A stretch of DNA of 64,000 nucleotides, from positions 1,302,001 to 1,366,000 of the forward strand of contig NZ_CP032630.1 of NCBI RefSeq assembly GCF_003627075.1, given 5' to 3'. This document shows, piece by piece, positions 8,579-15,912 of the stretch. The DNA is from Protaetiibacter intestinalis. GTDB taxonomy: Bacteria > Actinomycetota > Actinomycetes > Actinomycetales > Microbacteriaceae. The position numbers were made by a program, and so were the translations under genes. Every line of letters starts with the position of its first letter. The first letter of the stretch is position 1. Below the pieces are notes generated by a model. That model worked only from the letters and a program-made list of their open reading frames with translations, was not told the origin of the DNA and ran no database searches.

Positions 8579-9888
8579 CCGCCAACGACGACGCCTTCGC
8601 ACGCGCCCAGGCGGCGCTGCCCGGCGGGGTGAACTCGCCCGTGCGCGCCTACGGTTCGGTCGGCGGCACGCCGCGCTTCCTCGTGTCGGCGCGGGGTGCG
8701 TACGTGACGGATGTCGACGGCCGCGAGTACGTCGACCTCGTCGCGTCGTGGGGTCCGGCGCTGCTCGGCCACGCGCATCCGGAGGTCGTGGCGGCCGTGC
8801 AGACCGCCGCCGCCCGCGGGCTGTCGTTCGGCGCCTCCACCCCCGCCGAGACGGAGCTCGCCGAGCTCGTGCGGGCGCGGCTCGGGGCGGCGAGCGGCGT
8901 CGAGAAGCTGCGCCTCGTGTCGACCGGCACCGAGGCGACCATGACCGCGATCCGGCTCGCGCGCGGCGCGACGGGGCGCGAGCTGGTCGTCAAGTTCGCG
9001 GGGCACTACCACGGGCACTCCGACGGTCTGCTCGCCGAGGCGGGCTCGGGCGTCGCCACCCAGGGGCTGCCCGGCTCGGCCGGGGTGCCGGCGCCGATCG
9101 CCGCGCAGACGCTCGTGCTGCCCTACAACGACCTCGCCGCGGTCGAGGCGGCGTTCGCCGCGCATCCGGGCCGCATCGCGGCCGTCATCACGGAGGCGGC
9201 GGGTGCCAACGCGGGCGTGCTCGCGCCGCAGCCGGGCTTCAACCGCGCGCTCGTGGAGCTCGCCCACGCGCACGGCGCGCTCGTGATCCTCGACGAGGTG
9301 CTCACCGGCTTCCGGGTCGGCCCCGCCGGCTGGTGGGGGCTCGAGGGTGCGGCCGAGGGTTGGGCTCCCGACCTGTTCACCTTCGGCAAGGTGATCGGCG
9401 GCGGCATGCCTCTCGCGGCGCTCGGCGGCCGTGCCGCGCTCATGGACCAGCTGGCGCCGCTCGGCCCGGTGTACCAGGCGGGCACCCTCTCGGGGAACCC
9501 GCTCGCGGTCGCCGCGGGCCTCACGACGCTGCGGCTCGCGGAGGCCGAGGTCTACGCGCACGTCGACGCGGCGGCGGATGCCGTGGCCGCCGCGGTCTCG
9601 GAGGCGCTCGCCGCCGAGGGGGTCGCCCACGTGATCCCGCGCGCCGGGAGTCTCTTCTCGATCGCGTTCCGCGAGGCTCCGGTGCGCGACTACGCTGACG
9701 CGAAGGCGCAGGACGCCTGGCGCTACGCCCCCTTCTTCCACGCCCTGCTCGAGCAGGGCGTCTCGGCGCCGCCGAGCGTCTACGAGGCCTGGTTCCTCAC
9801 GGCCGCCCACGACGCCGCGGCCCTCGACCGCATCCTGCGGGCGCTGCCGGCCGCGGCACGCGCCGCGGCCACCGCGTCGCCGCGGTAG
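8575..9888 (+). CDS. hemL: Glutamate-1-semialdehyde 2,1-aminomutase
   Basis: PLP enzyme converting glutamate-1-semialdehyde to 5-aminolevulinate, partner of HemA. The 437-residue protein has [18 protein letters not shown] at the N-terminus, the PLP contacts [16 protein letters not shown] and [14 protein letters not shown], and the Schiff-base Lys272 in [15 protein letters not shown]. The GTG at 8575 overlaps the hemB stop. It ends the plus-strand heme cluster and is followed by a strong hairpin terminator. Confidence 0.96.
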   Translation: MTANDDAFARAQAALPGGVNSPVRAYGSVGGTPRFLVSARGAYVTDVDGREYVDLVASWGPALLGHAHPEVVAAVQTAAARGLSFGASTPAETELAELVRARLGAASGVEKLRLVSTGTEATMTAIRLARGATGRELVVKFAGHYHGHSDGLLAEAGSGVATQGLPGSAGVPAPIAAQTLVLPYNDLAAVEAAFAAHPGRIAAVITEAAGANAGVLAPQPGFNRALVELAHAHGALVILDEVLTGFRVGPAGWWGLEGAAEGWAPDLFTFGKVIGGGMPLAALGGRAALMDQLAPLGPVYQAGTLSGNPLAVAAGLTTLRLAEAEVYAHVDAAADAVAAAVSEALAAEGVAHVIPRAGSLFSIAFREAPVRDYADAKAQDAWRYAPFFHALLEQGVSAPPSVYEAWFLTAAHDAAALDRILRALPAAARAAATASPR

Positions 9889-9915
9889 CGCCGCGCCACC
9901 CCCGCGCCCCCTCCC

Positions 9916-9952
9916 GCTGGTCGAGTGCCGCCGAAGGCGGTGTATCGAGACC
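9916..9952. repeat. Palindromic intergenic repeat (REP-like)
   Basis: An imperfect inverted repeat: GGTCGAG-TGCCGCC, a GAA loop, then GGCGGTG-TATCGAGACC. From memory, the GGTCGAG...TATCGAGACC ends resemble an abundant intergenic palindrome of Microbacteriaceae genomes. It lies in the convergent gap between hemL and the DUF1304 gene. Copy number cannot be judged from this window. Confidence 0.55.
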
Positions 9953-9954
9953 CA

Positions 9955-9985
9955 CGACGGACGCCCCTCGAAGGGGCGCCCGTCG
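9955..9985. terminator. Convergent hairpin terminator after hemL
   Basis: CGACGG-A-CGCCCCT pairs with AGGGGCG-C-CCGTCG around a very short TCGA loop (one mismatch). The 13-14 bp GC-rich stem lies between the ends of hemL and the oppositely oriented DUF1304 gene, so it probably serves both strands. There is no U-tract, which is common in high-GC actinobacteria. Confidence 0.7.
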
Positions 9986-10018
9986 TCGGTGAGGCCCCAC
10001 CCTGCGGATGTGCGCGGG

Positions 10019-10426
10019 CTACGAAACCAGCAACCCCACGACGGTCGCAACGACCGCGATCGTCGGGAACCCGCCCTGCACGAGCGCGGCCCGCGTGAGC
10101 AGGCGGTTCGAGGTGAGCAGCACGACCGCCGCGAGCACCATGCACAGGCACGCGAAGAGCATGACCGCGATCCCCGCCGATCGGAAGTCGGCCGTCCAGC
10201 TGAGCCCGAGCCCCGCGAACGCGCCGAGCGCCAGGAACAGGTTGTAGAAGCCCTGGTTGTAGGCCATCCCGCGCAGGGTGTCGCCGTCTTCCGCCGAGCG
10301 CACCCCGAAGGTGCGCCGCGTGGATTCGCGGTTCCAGAGCACGCTCTCGAGCATCCAGATGTAGACGTGCACGAGGGCCGCGAGTCCGGCGAAGATCTCG
10401 CCGATCACCAGCAGGACGATTGCCAC
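10019..10426 (-). CDS. DUF1304 family integral membrane protein
   Basis: 135-residue, four-helix membrane protein. Residues about 3-23, 55-75, 83-105 and 113-134 are hydrophobic, and the central NQGFYNLFLALGAFAG segment and the helix-1 pattern AALVHVYIWMLESVLW are typical of DUF1304. Function is unknown for the family. It starts 4 bp after the stop of the AcuI/YhdH-like oxidoreductase and is probably co-transcribed with it. Confidence 0.85.
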   Translation of the reverse strand: MAIVLLVIGEIFAGLAALVHVYIWMLESVLWNRESTRRTFGVRSAEDGDTLRGMAYNQGFYNLFLALGAFAGLGLSWTADFRSAGIAVMLFACLCMVLAAVVLLTSNRLLTRAALVQGGFPTIAVVATVVGLLVS

Positions 10427-10430
10427 GGTG

Positions 10431-11408
10431 TCAGTGTGCCACGTCGACGACGATGCGGCCCCGCGTGTCGCCGGCGAGGATGCGGCCCGCGTACTCGGGC
10501 ACGCGGCTGAGGCCGATCTCCTCGGTCATCGAGTCGAGCAGGGCGAGGTCGAGGTCGCGCGCGAGGCGGCTCCAGACGCGGTCGCGCGTGACGAGCGGCG
10601 CCTCGACCGAGTTGATGCCGACCAGGCTCACCCCGCGCAGGATGAACGGCATGACCGTGGTGGCGAGCTCGGCGCTCTCGACGAGACCGCAGGCCGCGAC
10701 GGCGCCGCCGTAGCGGGCCTGGGCGAGCAGGCTCGCGAGGGTGGTGCCGCCGACCACGTCGACGGCGCCGGCCCAGCGGCTCGCCTGCAGGGGCTTGCCC
10801 GCCTGCTGCAGCTCGGCGCGGTCGAGGAGCTCGGATGCCCCGAGCCGCTCCAGGTAGCCGCGGTCGTCGGGGTGCCCGGTCGCGGCCACGACGCGGCGTC
10901 CGGATGCGGCGAGCAGCATGACGGCGACCGAGCCGACCCCGCCGGTCGCCCCGGTGACGACGACGTCGCCCTCGGGGATGTCGGCGTGTTCGAGCGCGAG
11001 CGCGGCCTGCGCCGCGGTGAAGCCGGCGGTGCCGATGGCGGCGGCGCGCCGCATCCCGAGCTGCGCGGGCACGCGCACGAGCGACTCGGCCTGCACGCGG
11101 GCGCGCCGCGCGTACCCGCCGTTGCGCGTCTCGCCGAGGCCGGCTCCCGTGAGCACGACCTCGTCGCCGGGCCGCCAGCGGTCGTCGCTCGACGCGGCGA
11201 CCGTGCCGACGACGTCGATGCCGGGGATGAGCGGGCTGACCCGGGCGACGCCGCGGTCGCCGCGCAGCGCGAGGCCGTCCTTGAAATTGAGGCTCGAGTA
11301 GGCGACGTCGAGCAGCACCTCGCCGTCGCCGAGGTCGCCCTCCGCCACGTCGACGAATGCGACCGTCGCCCCCGTCTCGCCCCGGGTCACCTGCAGCGCG
11401 TGCACCAT
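10431..11408 (-). CDS. Zinc-independent MDR oxidoreductase, AcuI/YhdH type (acrylyl-CoA reductase-like)
   Basis: 325-residue medium-chain dehydrogenase/reductase. The GroES-like half contains SSLNFKDGLALRG and PLIPGIDVVGTV, and the Rossmann half has VVVTGATGGVGSVAVMLLAASG (NADPH site) and VDVVGGTTLASLL. No catalytic or structural zinc-binding cysteines are present. These features match the YhdH/AcuI branch, which reduces acrylyl-CoA or quinone-like substrates with NADPH; the true substrate is unknown. It starts 28 bp downstream of the hmuO end and may belong to the same iron-regulated transcript. Confidence 0.88.
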   Translation of the reverse strand: MVHALQVTRGETGATVAFVDVAEGDLGDGEVLLDVAYSSLNFKDGLALRGDRGVARVSPLIPGIDVVGTVAASSDDRWRPGDEVVLTGAGLGETRNGGYARRARVQAESLVRVPAQLGMRRAAAIGTAGFTAAQAALALEHADIPEGDVVVTGATGGVGSVAVMLLAASGRRVVAATGHPDDRGYLERLGASELLDRAELQQAGKPLQASRWAGAVDVVGGTTLASLLAQARYGGAVAACGLVESAELATTVMPFILRGVSLVGINSVEAPLVTRDRVWSRLARDLDLALLDSMTEEIGLSRVPEYAGRILAGDTRGRIVVDVAH

Positions 11409-11436
11409 GCCCCGAGCCTACGGGGGCCGGACGCGG

Positions 11437-12084
11437 CTACGCGGCGGCCTTCGCCCGGGCCAGGTCCTCGAAGAGCTCGGTGTTGAAGCGGTAGGCCAGC
11501 AGCACCTCGTCGATGACGCGCTCGCGCTCCGCGGCATCCCAGCCGACGGCGTCGAGCTGCTCGCGGTAGGTCTCCTTGAACTCCTTCGGGTCGGCGATCT
11601 CGTCGAAGAGGTAGAAGCCCACCCCGTTCGTCTCGAAGCCGAAGCGGCGCTGCATGACCTTGCGGATGAACTGGCCGCCCGAGAGGTCGCCGAGGTAGCG
11701 CGTGTAGTGGTGGGCGACGAAGCCGCCCGACCAGCGCTCGGCGGCGACGCGGCGGATGCGGTCGACGTAGGCGACGGTGGTGGGCAGCGGCTCGATCTGC
11801 TCGCGCCAGTCGGCGCCGAGCAGGTACTCGAGGTCGGCCTCCAGCGCCGGCAGGCGGGTGAGGCGCGGGGTCGCGAAGTGGGCGACGACGGGGTCGCCCG
11901 CGAACACCTGCTCGGCGCCCTCGATGGCCTCGTAGATGAAGTAGTGCTGGGCGACGAGGGCGATGTAGTCCTCGCGGGTGCCCTCGCCCTTCATGAGGTC
12001 GGTCATGAAGCCGGCGCCCTCGCTGTCGGAGTGGCTGGCCCAGGTGCGCTCGCGGAGGGCCTGGGAGAAGGGCAGCACGGTCAC
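11437..12084 (-). CDS. hmuO: Heme oxygenase (HmuO-type)
   Basis: Degrades heme to biliverdin, CO and Fe2+. The roughly 215-residue protein has the proximal heme ligand His (RTWASHSDSEGAGFM, residue 18 from this start), the distal-helix glycines and aspartate in RYLGDLSGGQ, and GFETNGVGFYLFDEI. An in-frame GTG at 12090 is two codons upstream, but it abuts the AAGGAG Shine-Dalgarno (12090-12095 on the plus strand), leaving no spacing. The GTG at 12084 has 5-nt spacing and is preferred. Directly upstream is a DtxR-like iron box, so the gene is probably induced by iron limitation for recovery of iron from heme. Confidence 0.95.
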   Translation of the reverse strand: MTVLPFSQALRERTWASHSDSEGAGFMTDLMKGEGTREDYIALVAQHYFIYEAIEGAEQVFAGDPVVAHFATPRLTRLPALEADLEYLLGADWREQIEPLPTTVAYVDRIRRVAAERWSGGFVAHHYTRYLGDLSGGQFIRKVMQRRFGFETNGVGFYLFDEIADPKEFKETYREQLDAVGWDAAERERVIDEVLLAYRFNTELFEDLARAKAAA

Positions 12085-12099
12085 GGGCACTCCTTGAGG

Positions 12100-12118
12100 T
12101 TAGGTTCGCCTTAGTTTA
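12100..12118 (-). promoter_or_regulatory. DtxR/IdeR-type iron box upstream of hmuO
   Basis: TTAGGTTCGCCTTAGTTTA matches 14 of 19 positions of the DtxR/IdeR consensus (TTAGGTTAGSCTAACCTAA), with the left half perfect. It lies 16 bp upstream of the chosen hmuO start, where bound Fe2+-repressor would block transcription. Confidence 0.8.
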
Positions 12119-12144
12119 GCGGCCCCGCCCGCGCCCGGAACCCC

Positions 12145-12543
12145 TCAGCTCGGGGGGCGCTCGCCGCGCGGCGCTCCGAGTCCGGTCGCGAGCAGCGCGA
12201 CCGAGCCCGCGAAGTGCAGCACGTTGTCGGCGCCGTTGAGCGCCAAGACGTTGGCCGGGGTGCCGACCGTGAACAGCCCGAACAGCCCGAGCAGCAGCAG
12301 CACGGTGCCGGCCGCGATGTTCACGACGCGGGCCGCCGCATCCCCGCGCAGGAAGCCGCTCACGAGCGCGACCGCGAGGGCGAGCTGCACGGCGCCGAGC
12401 AGCAGGTTGGTGCCGAACAGGCCGAAGACGAGCGCCTCGCCGCCCCCGATGGCCGCGGCGACGGCGATGCCCGTGCCGCCCAGGATGCCGGAGAGGGTGC
12501 CCACGATCGCGGCCACGATCCGGTTGGGCGTCATGGCGTTCAC
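12145..12543 (-). CDS. DUF4383-like membrane protein
   Basis: 132-residue protein with four hydrophobic helices and the C-terminal pattern ALNGADNVLHFAGSVALLATGLG typical of DUF4383. The GTG at 12543 overlaps the DUF2470 stop (GTGA) and gives MNAMTPNRIVAAIVG; a second in-frame start, ATG at 12534, is possible. Longer open sequence upstream lies inside the DUF2470 gene. It is translationally coupled to DUF2470; function is unknown. Confidence 0.8.
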   Translation of the reverse strand: MNAMTPNRIVAAIVGTLSGILGGTGIAVAAAIGGGEALVFGLFGTNLLLGAVQLALAVALVSGFLRGDAAARVVNIAAGTVLLLLGLFGLFTVGTPANVLALNGADNVLHFAGSVALLATGLGAPRGERPPS

Positions 12544-12839
12544 GCGTGCGGCCGCGGGGTCACGCCGAGCCGTTCGCACGCGGCGTTGTAGAGCACCACG
12601 ACCTCGCGGCGGATCTCGGGACGCTCGGAGATCTCGCGCGACCACGGCACGCGCAGCTCGTGCTCGGCACCGTCGACGCGGTAGCGCCAGACGCCGCCCA
12701 GGTGGTCGAGGCCGATCATCTCGGCGTCATCGGGCTCCACCTCGCCGAAGGCGCGCACGATGAGGGTGTTGTCGTCGGTGTGGTCGCCGTTCATGTGCGC
12801 GAGCACCGCGCCGACGACCTCGGGGGAGAACACGGTCAC
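12540..12839 (-). CDS. DUF2470 protein (HugZ C-terminal-like, heme-related family)
   Basis: 99-residue protein covering the DUF2470 domain: AVLAHMNGDHTDDNTLIVRAFGEV (a His/Asp-rich helix), MIGLDHLGGVWRYRV, and REISERPEIRREVVVLYNAACERLG. In heme-utilisation proteins such as HugZ this domain is C-terminal and a histidine from it binds heme. Here it stands alone near hmuO and the heme genes, so a heme-related role is an inference. The GTG start at 12839 is set by a TACCGT -10 exactly 6 nt upstream, predicting a leaderless mRNA. Confidence 0.8.
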   Translation of the reverse strand: MTVFSPEVVGAVLAHMNGDHTDDNTLIVRAFGEVEPDDAEMIGLDHLGGVWRYRVDGAEHELRVPWSREISERPEIRREVVVLYNAACERLGVTPRPHA

Positions 12840-12845
12840 GCGTCC

Positions 12846-12851
12846 ACGGTA
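12846..12851 (-). promoter_or_regulatory. Leaderless promoter -10 for the DUF2470 gene
   Basis: On the minus strand TACCGT is followed by 6 nt and the GTG start, the spacing expected for transcription starting at the first base of the start codon. No Shine-Dalgarno is present. Confidence 0.55.
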
Positions 12852-12890
12852 GTCCACGCGTCCGGGGCCGCATTCTGCTGAGATGGGCAC

Positions 12891-14630
12891 GTGGACGAGC
12901 AGCCGGACGATCCGCACCGCGCCGGGCAGCCGAGCGGCACGAGCCGCCGGGACTTCCTGCTGGGCGGTGGGGCGGCGGCCGCGGGTGTCGTGGTGGGCGG
13001 CGTCGTGGGCGGTGCGATCGGGCACGACCTCGGTGCCCGCGAGGCCCTGCCGACCCCGGATGCCGAGACGGCGCCCGGCTTCGCCCACCTCGTGGTGATC
13101 ATGGACGAGAACCGCTCCTTCGACAACCTGCTCGGCTACCTCTACGACGCGGGCACTCTCCCCGCCGGGCAGAGCTTCGAGGGTCTCGCCTTCGGCGACC
13201 ACGCGAACACCGCGCCCGACGGCACCCGCATCCCCGCGCATCCGTACACCGGCACGACCGACGAGATCATGGGCTCGCCGAACCCCGACCCCGGCGAGCC
13301 GTATCCGCACGTCAACACGCAGCTGTTCGGCACCGTGCGGCCGCCGTACAACATCCCGGACGACGACAGCCGGCCGACGATGGACGGCTTCGTCACCGAC
13401 TACGCGATCAACTGGACCGAGGTGAAGGGGGCGAGCCGCGCCCCGACGAACGCCGAGCTCGGGCAGGTGATGGGGTCGTTCACGCCCGAGATGCTGCCCG
13501 TGCTCTCGACGCTCGCGCGGGAGTTCGCGGTGTACGACCACTGGTACGCGGCCGTGCCGAGCCAGACCTTCTGCAACCGCTCCTTCTTCCACGCCTCCAC
13601 CTCGCACGGCTTCGTCACCAACCAGGACGGCGGGGGCTACAGCAAGTGGCTCGACGCCCCGGCGGCGCCCACCGTGTTCAACCGCCTCGAGGATGCGGGG
13701 GTCGACTGGCGCATCTACTACGACGAGCTGCAGCTCGTCTCGCTCACCGGCGTGCTGCACGCGCCCGTGCTCGAGCGGTACTGGAAGACGGGGCACTTCG
13801 CCACGATGACCCAGTTCTACGACGACGTCGCGCACGGCCGGCTGCCGGCCTACTCGTTCATCGAGCCGCGGATGGCGTACAACCACAACGACTTCCACCC
13901 CGCCTTCGGCGAGTTGCGCGAGAGCGACGTCGACGGCACCGAGGTCATCGACTCCGCGATCTCGGATGTGCGTGCCGGCGAGCTGCTGCTGCACAACATC
14001 TACACGGCCATCCGCGGCAGCGGCACCGGGGCGGGCTCGAACGCGCTCAACACGATGCTGCTCATCACCTTCGACGAGCACGGCGGCACCTACGATCACG
14101 TGGCGCCGCCCGCGGCCGAGCCGCCCGAGGAGGATGCGGAGCCCGGCGAGATGGGGTTCACCTTCCACCGCCTCGGGTGCCGGGTGCCCGCGATCGCGGT
14201 CTCGGCGTGGACGGCCGCCGGCACGATCGTGCACGACGAGATGCACCACGGGGCGCTCGCGGCGACCCTCAGCCGGCTGCACGGGCTCGAGCCGCTGAGC
14301 CGCCGGGATGCGGAGGCGACACCGCTCTTCAACGCCGTGAACCTCGGCGTCGCGCGCGACCCGTCCACGTGGCCCACCACGACCCCGCAGTACCTGCCGC
14401 CGAACCCGCAGGCGGAGGACCCGCATCCGGGCAACGCCCACCGCGACAAGCCGCTCAGCCCGCCGGCGCAGGGGCTGCTCGGCCTCCTGTTGGCGAAGTA
14501 CGGGAACCCGGAGCACATCGATCCGAAGACGTACGGCGACGCCTACCAGGTGCTCACGACGTACGGCACCGGCCTGTTCGGCACGGCCGCGTCGACGCCG
14601 ACCGAGGCCCCGCCGACCCCGATCCCCTGA
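12891..14630 (+). CDS. Tat-exported phospholipase C / phosphoesterase (PF04185 type)
   Basis: 579-residue secreted phosphoesterase. Residues about 18-45 form a twin-arginine signal (SRRDFLLGGGAAAAG). The mature enzyme starts with VVIMDENRSFDNLLGYLYD, which holds the metal-binding Glu-Asn of the phosphoesterase/phospholipase C family. It continues with GSFTPEMLPVLSTLAREFAVYDHWY, AVPSQTFCNRSFFHA, the metal site FIEPRMAYNHNDFHP and TFDEHGGTYDHVAPP. The in-frame TGA at 12879 forces the start to be GTG 12891 or later. No good Shine-Dalgarno is seen. Likely substrates are phospholipids or other phosphate esters outside the cell; a phosphate-scavenging link is conceivable but no PHO-box was found here. 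Confidence 0.88.
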   Translation: MDEQPDDPHRAGQPSGTSRRDFLLGGGAAAAGVVVGGVVGGAIGHDLGAREALPTPDAETAPGFAHLVVIMDENRSFDNLLGYLYDAGTLPAGQSFEGLAFGDHANTAPDGTRIPAHPYTGTTDEIMGSPNPDPGEPYPHVNTQLFGTVRPPYNIPDDDSRPTMDGFVTDYAINWTEVKGASRAPTNAELGQVMGSFTPEMLPVLSTLAREFAVYDHWYAAVPSQTFCNRSFFHASTSHGFVTNQDGGGYSKWLDAPAAPTVFNRLEDAGVDWRIYYDELQLVSLTGVLHAPVLERYWKTGHFATMTQFYDDVAHGRLPAYSFIEPRMAYNHNDFHPAFGELRESDVDGTEVIDSAISDVRAGELLLHNIYTAIRGSGTGAGSNALNTMLLITFDEHGGTYDHVAPPAAEPPEEDAEPGEMGFTFHRLGCRVPAIAVSAWTAAGTIVHDEMHHGALAATLSRLHGLEPLSRRDAEATPLFNAVNLGVARDPSTWPTTTPQYLPPNPQAEDPHPGNAHRDKPLSPPAQGLLGLLLAKYGNPEHIDPKTYGDAYQVLTTYGTGLFGTAASTPTEAPPTPIP

Positions 14631-14673
14631 ACCCGCGCGCCCGCGCCCGACCCGCCCCACCGAGAGAGACCCC

Positions 14674-15882
14674 ATGAGCTACGACGTCGCCGCCTTCCGG
14701 GCGCAGTTCCCCGCACTCGCGACGGGGGTGGCGCACTTCGACGGCCCGGGCGGCACGCAGACCCCGACCGCGGTCGGCGAGGCGATCGCCCGCACCCTCA
14801 CGGGCCCGCTCTCGAACCGCGGCACCTCGACCCGGTCGGAGCGCAACGCGACGGATGCCGTGCTCGCCATGCGCGCCGCCGTCGGCGCGCTGCTGAACGT
14901 GCCGGCATCCGGTGTCGTCTACGGGCGCAGCGCCACCCAGCTCGCCTACGACTTCTCCCGGCATCTCTCGCGGGACTGGCATCCGGGCGACGAGGTCGTC
15001 GTGACGCGCCTCGACCACGACTCGAACGTGCGGCCCTGGGTGCAGGCGGCCGAGCGCACGGGCGCGACGGTGCGCTGGATCCAGCTCGACCCGGCGACGG
15101 GTGAGCTGCGGCTCGACGAGCTGCGCGACGTGCTCTCGGAGCGCACGCGCGTGGTCGCGCTCACGGCCGCCTCGAACCTCATCGGCACGATCCCGCCCGT
15201 GCGGGCGGTCGCGGATGCGGCGCACGCGGTCGGCGCGCTCGTGTACGTCGACGCGGTGCACTACGCCGCCCACGAGCTCGTCGACCGGGCGGAGCTGGGT
15301 GCCGACTTCGTCGTCTGCTCGCCGTACAAGTTCCTCGGGCCGCACTGCGCGGTGCTCGGCGCCGACCCCGAACTGCTCGCGACGATCCGCCCCGACAAGC
15401 TCGCGCCGTCGACGGACGCGGTGCCCGAGCGGTTCGAGTTCGGCACCCTGCCCTACGAGCTCATGGCGGGCGTCACGGCGGCGGTCGAGGTGCTCGCGGC
15501 GATCGCGCCGGGCGCCGCGACGACGCGCCGGGAGGCGCTCGCCGCATCCTTCGCCGCGGTGCACGCGCACGAGTCGGCGCTGCTCGCGCGACTCGAGGCG
15601 GGGATCGCGGAGCTCGGCGACCGGGTGGTCGTCTACTCGCGTGCGGCCCGCCGCACCCCGACCCTGCTGCTCGGCTTCCCGGGGCGCTCGGCCGAGGAGG
15701 CCTCCGCCCTCCTCGCGGCGCGCGACGTGCACGCGCCGGCCTCCAACTTCTACGCCCTCGAGGCGTCGCGCGCCCTCGGCCTGGGCGACGCGGGGGCGCT
15801 GCGCGCGGGACTCGCCCCCTACTCGACGGCCGACGAGGTCGATCGACTGCTCGACGGCATCCGCGCGTTCCTGACATCCTGA
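14674..15882 (+). CDS. Cysteine-desulfurase-like PLP enzyme (class V aminotransferase fold)
   Basis: 402-residue fold-type I PLP enzyme. It has FDGPGGTQTP at the N-terminus, VVVTRLDHDSNVRPW, ALTAASNLIGTIPPV, the cofactor aspartate VYVDAVHYAAHE, and Schiff-base Lys219 in SPYKFLGPHCAVLG. The overall pattern matches the cysteine desulfurase-like subfamily represented by VC1184, not NifS/SufS proper. There is no adjacent Fe-S scaffold gene, so its true substrate is uncertain. GAGAGA about 8 nt upstream supports the ATG. Confidence 0.85.
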   Translation: MSYDVAAFRAQFPALATGVAHFDGPGGTQTPTAVGEAIARTLTGPLSNRGTSTRSERNATDAVLAMRAAVGALLNVPASGVVYGRSATQLAYDFSRHLSRDWHPGDEVVVTRLDHDSNVRPWVQAAERTGATVRWIQLDPATGELRLDELRDVLSERTRVVALTAASNLIGTIPPVRAVADAAHAVGALVYVDAVHYAAHELVDRAELGADFVVCSPYKFLGPHCAVLGADPELLATIRPDKLAPSTDAVPERFEFGTLPYELMAGVTAAVEVLAAIAPGAATTRREALAASFAAVHAHESALLARLEAGIAELGDRVVVYSRAARRTPTLLLGFPGRSAEEASALLAARDVHAPASNFYALEASRALGLGDAGALRAGLAPYSTADEVDRLLDGIRAFLTS

Positions 15883-15912
15883 CCATGCGATGAGGGGGAA
15901 GGAGACGGGCGC

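Noticed and set aside
12883..13098. ATG at 12883 as the start of the gene before the phospholipase frame
   Set aside because: It opens a 71-codon Arg/Ser-rich frame; the Tat signal and enzyme are in the frame of GTG 12891.
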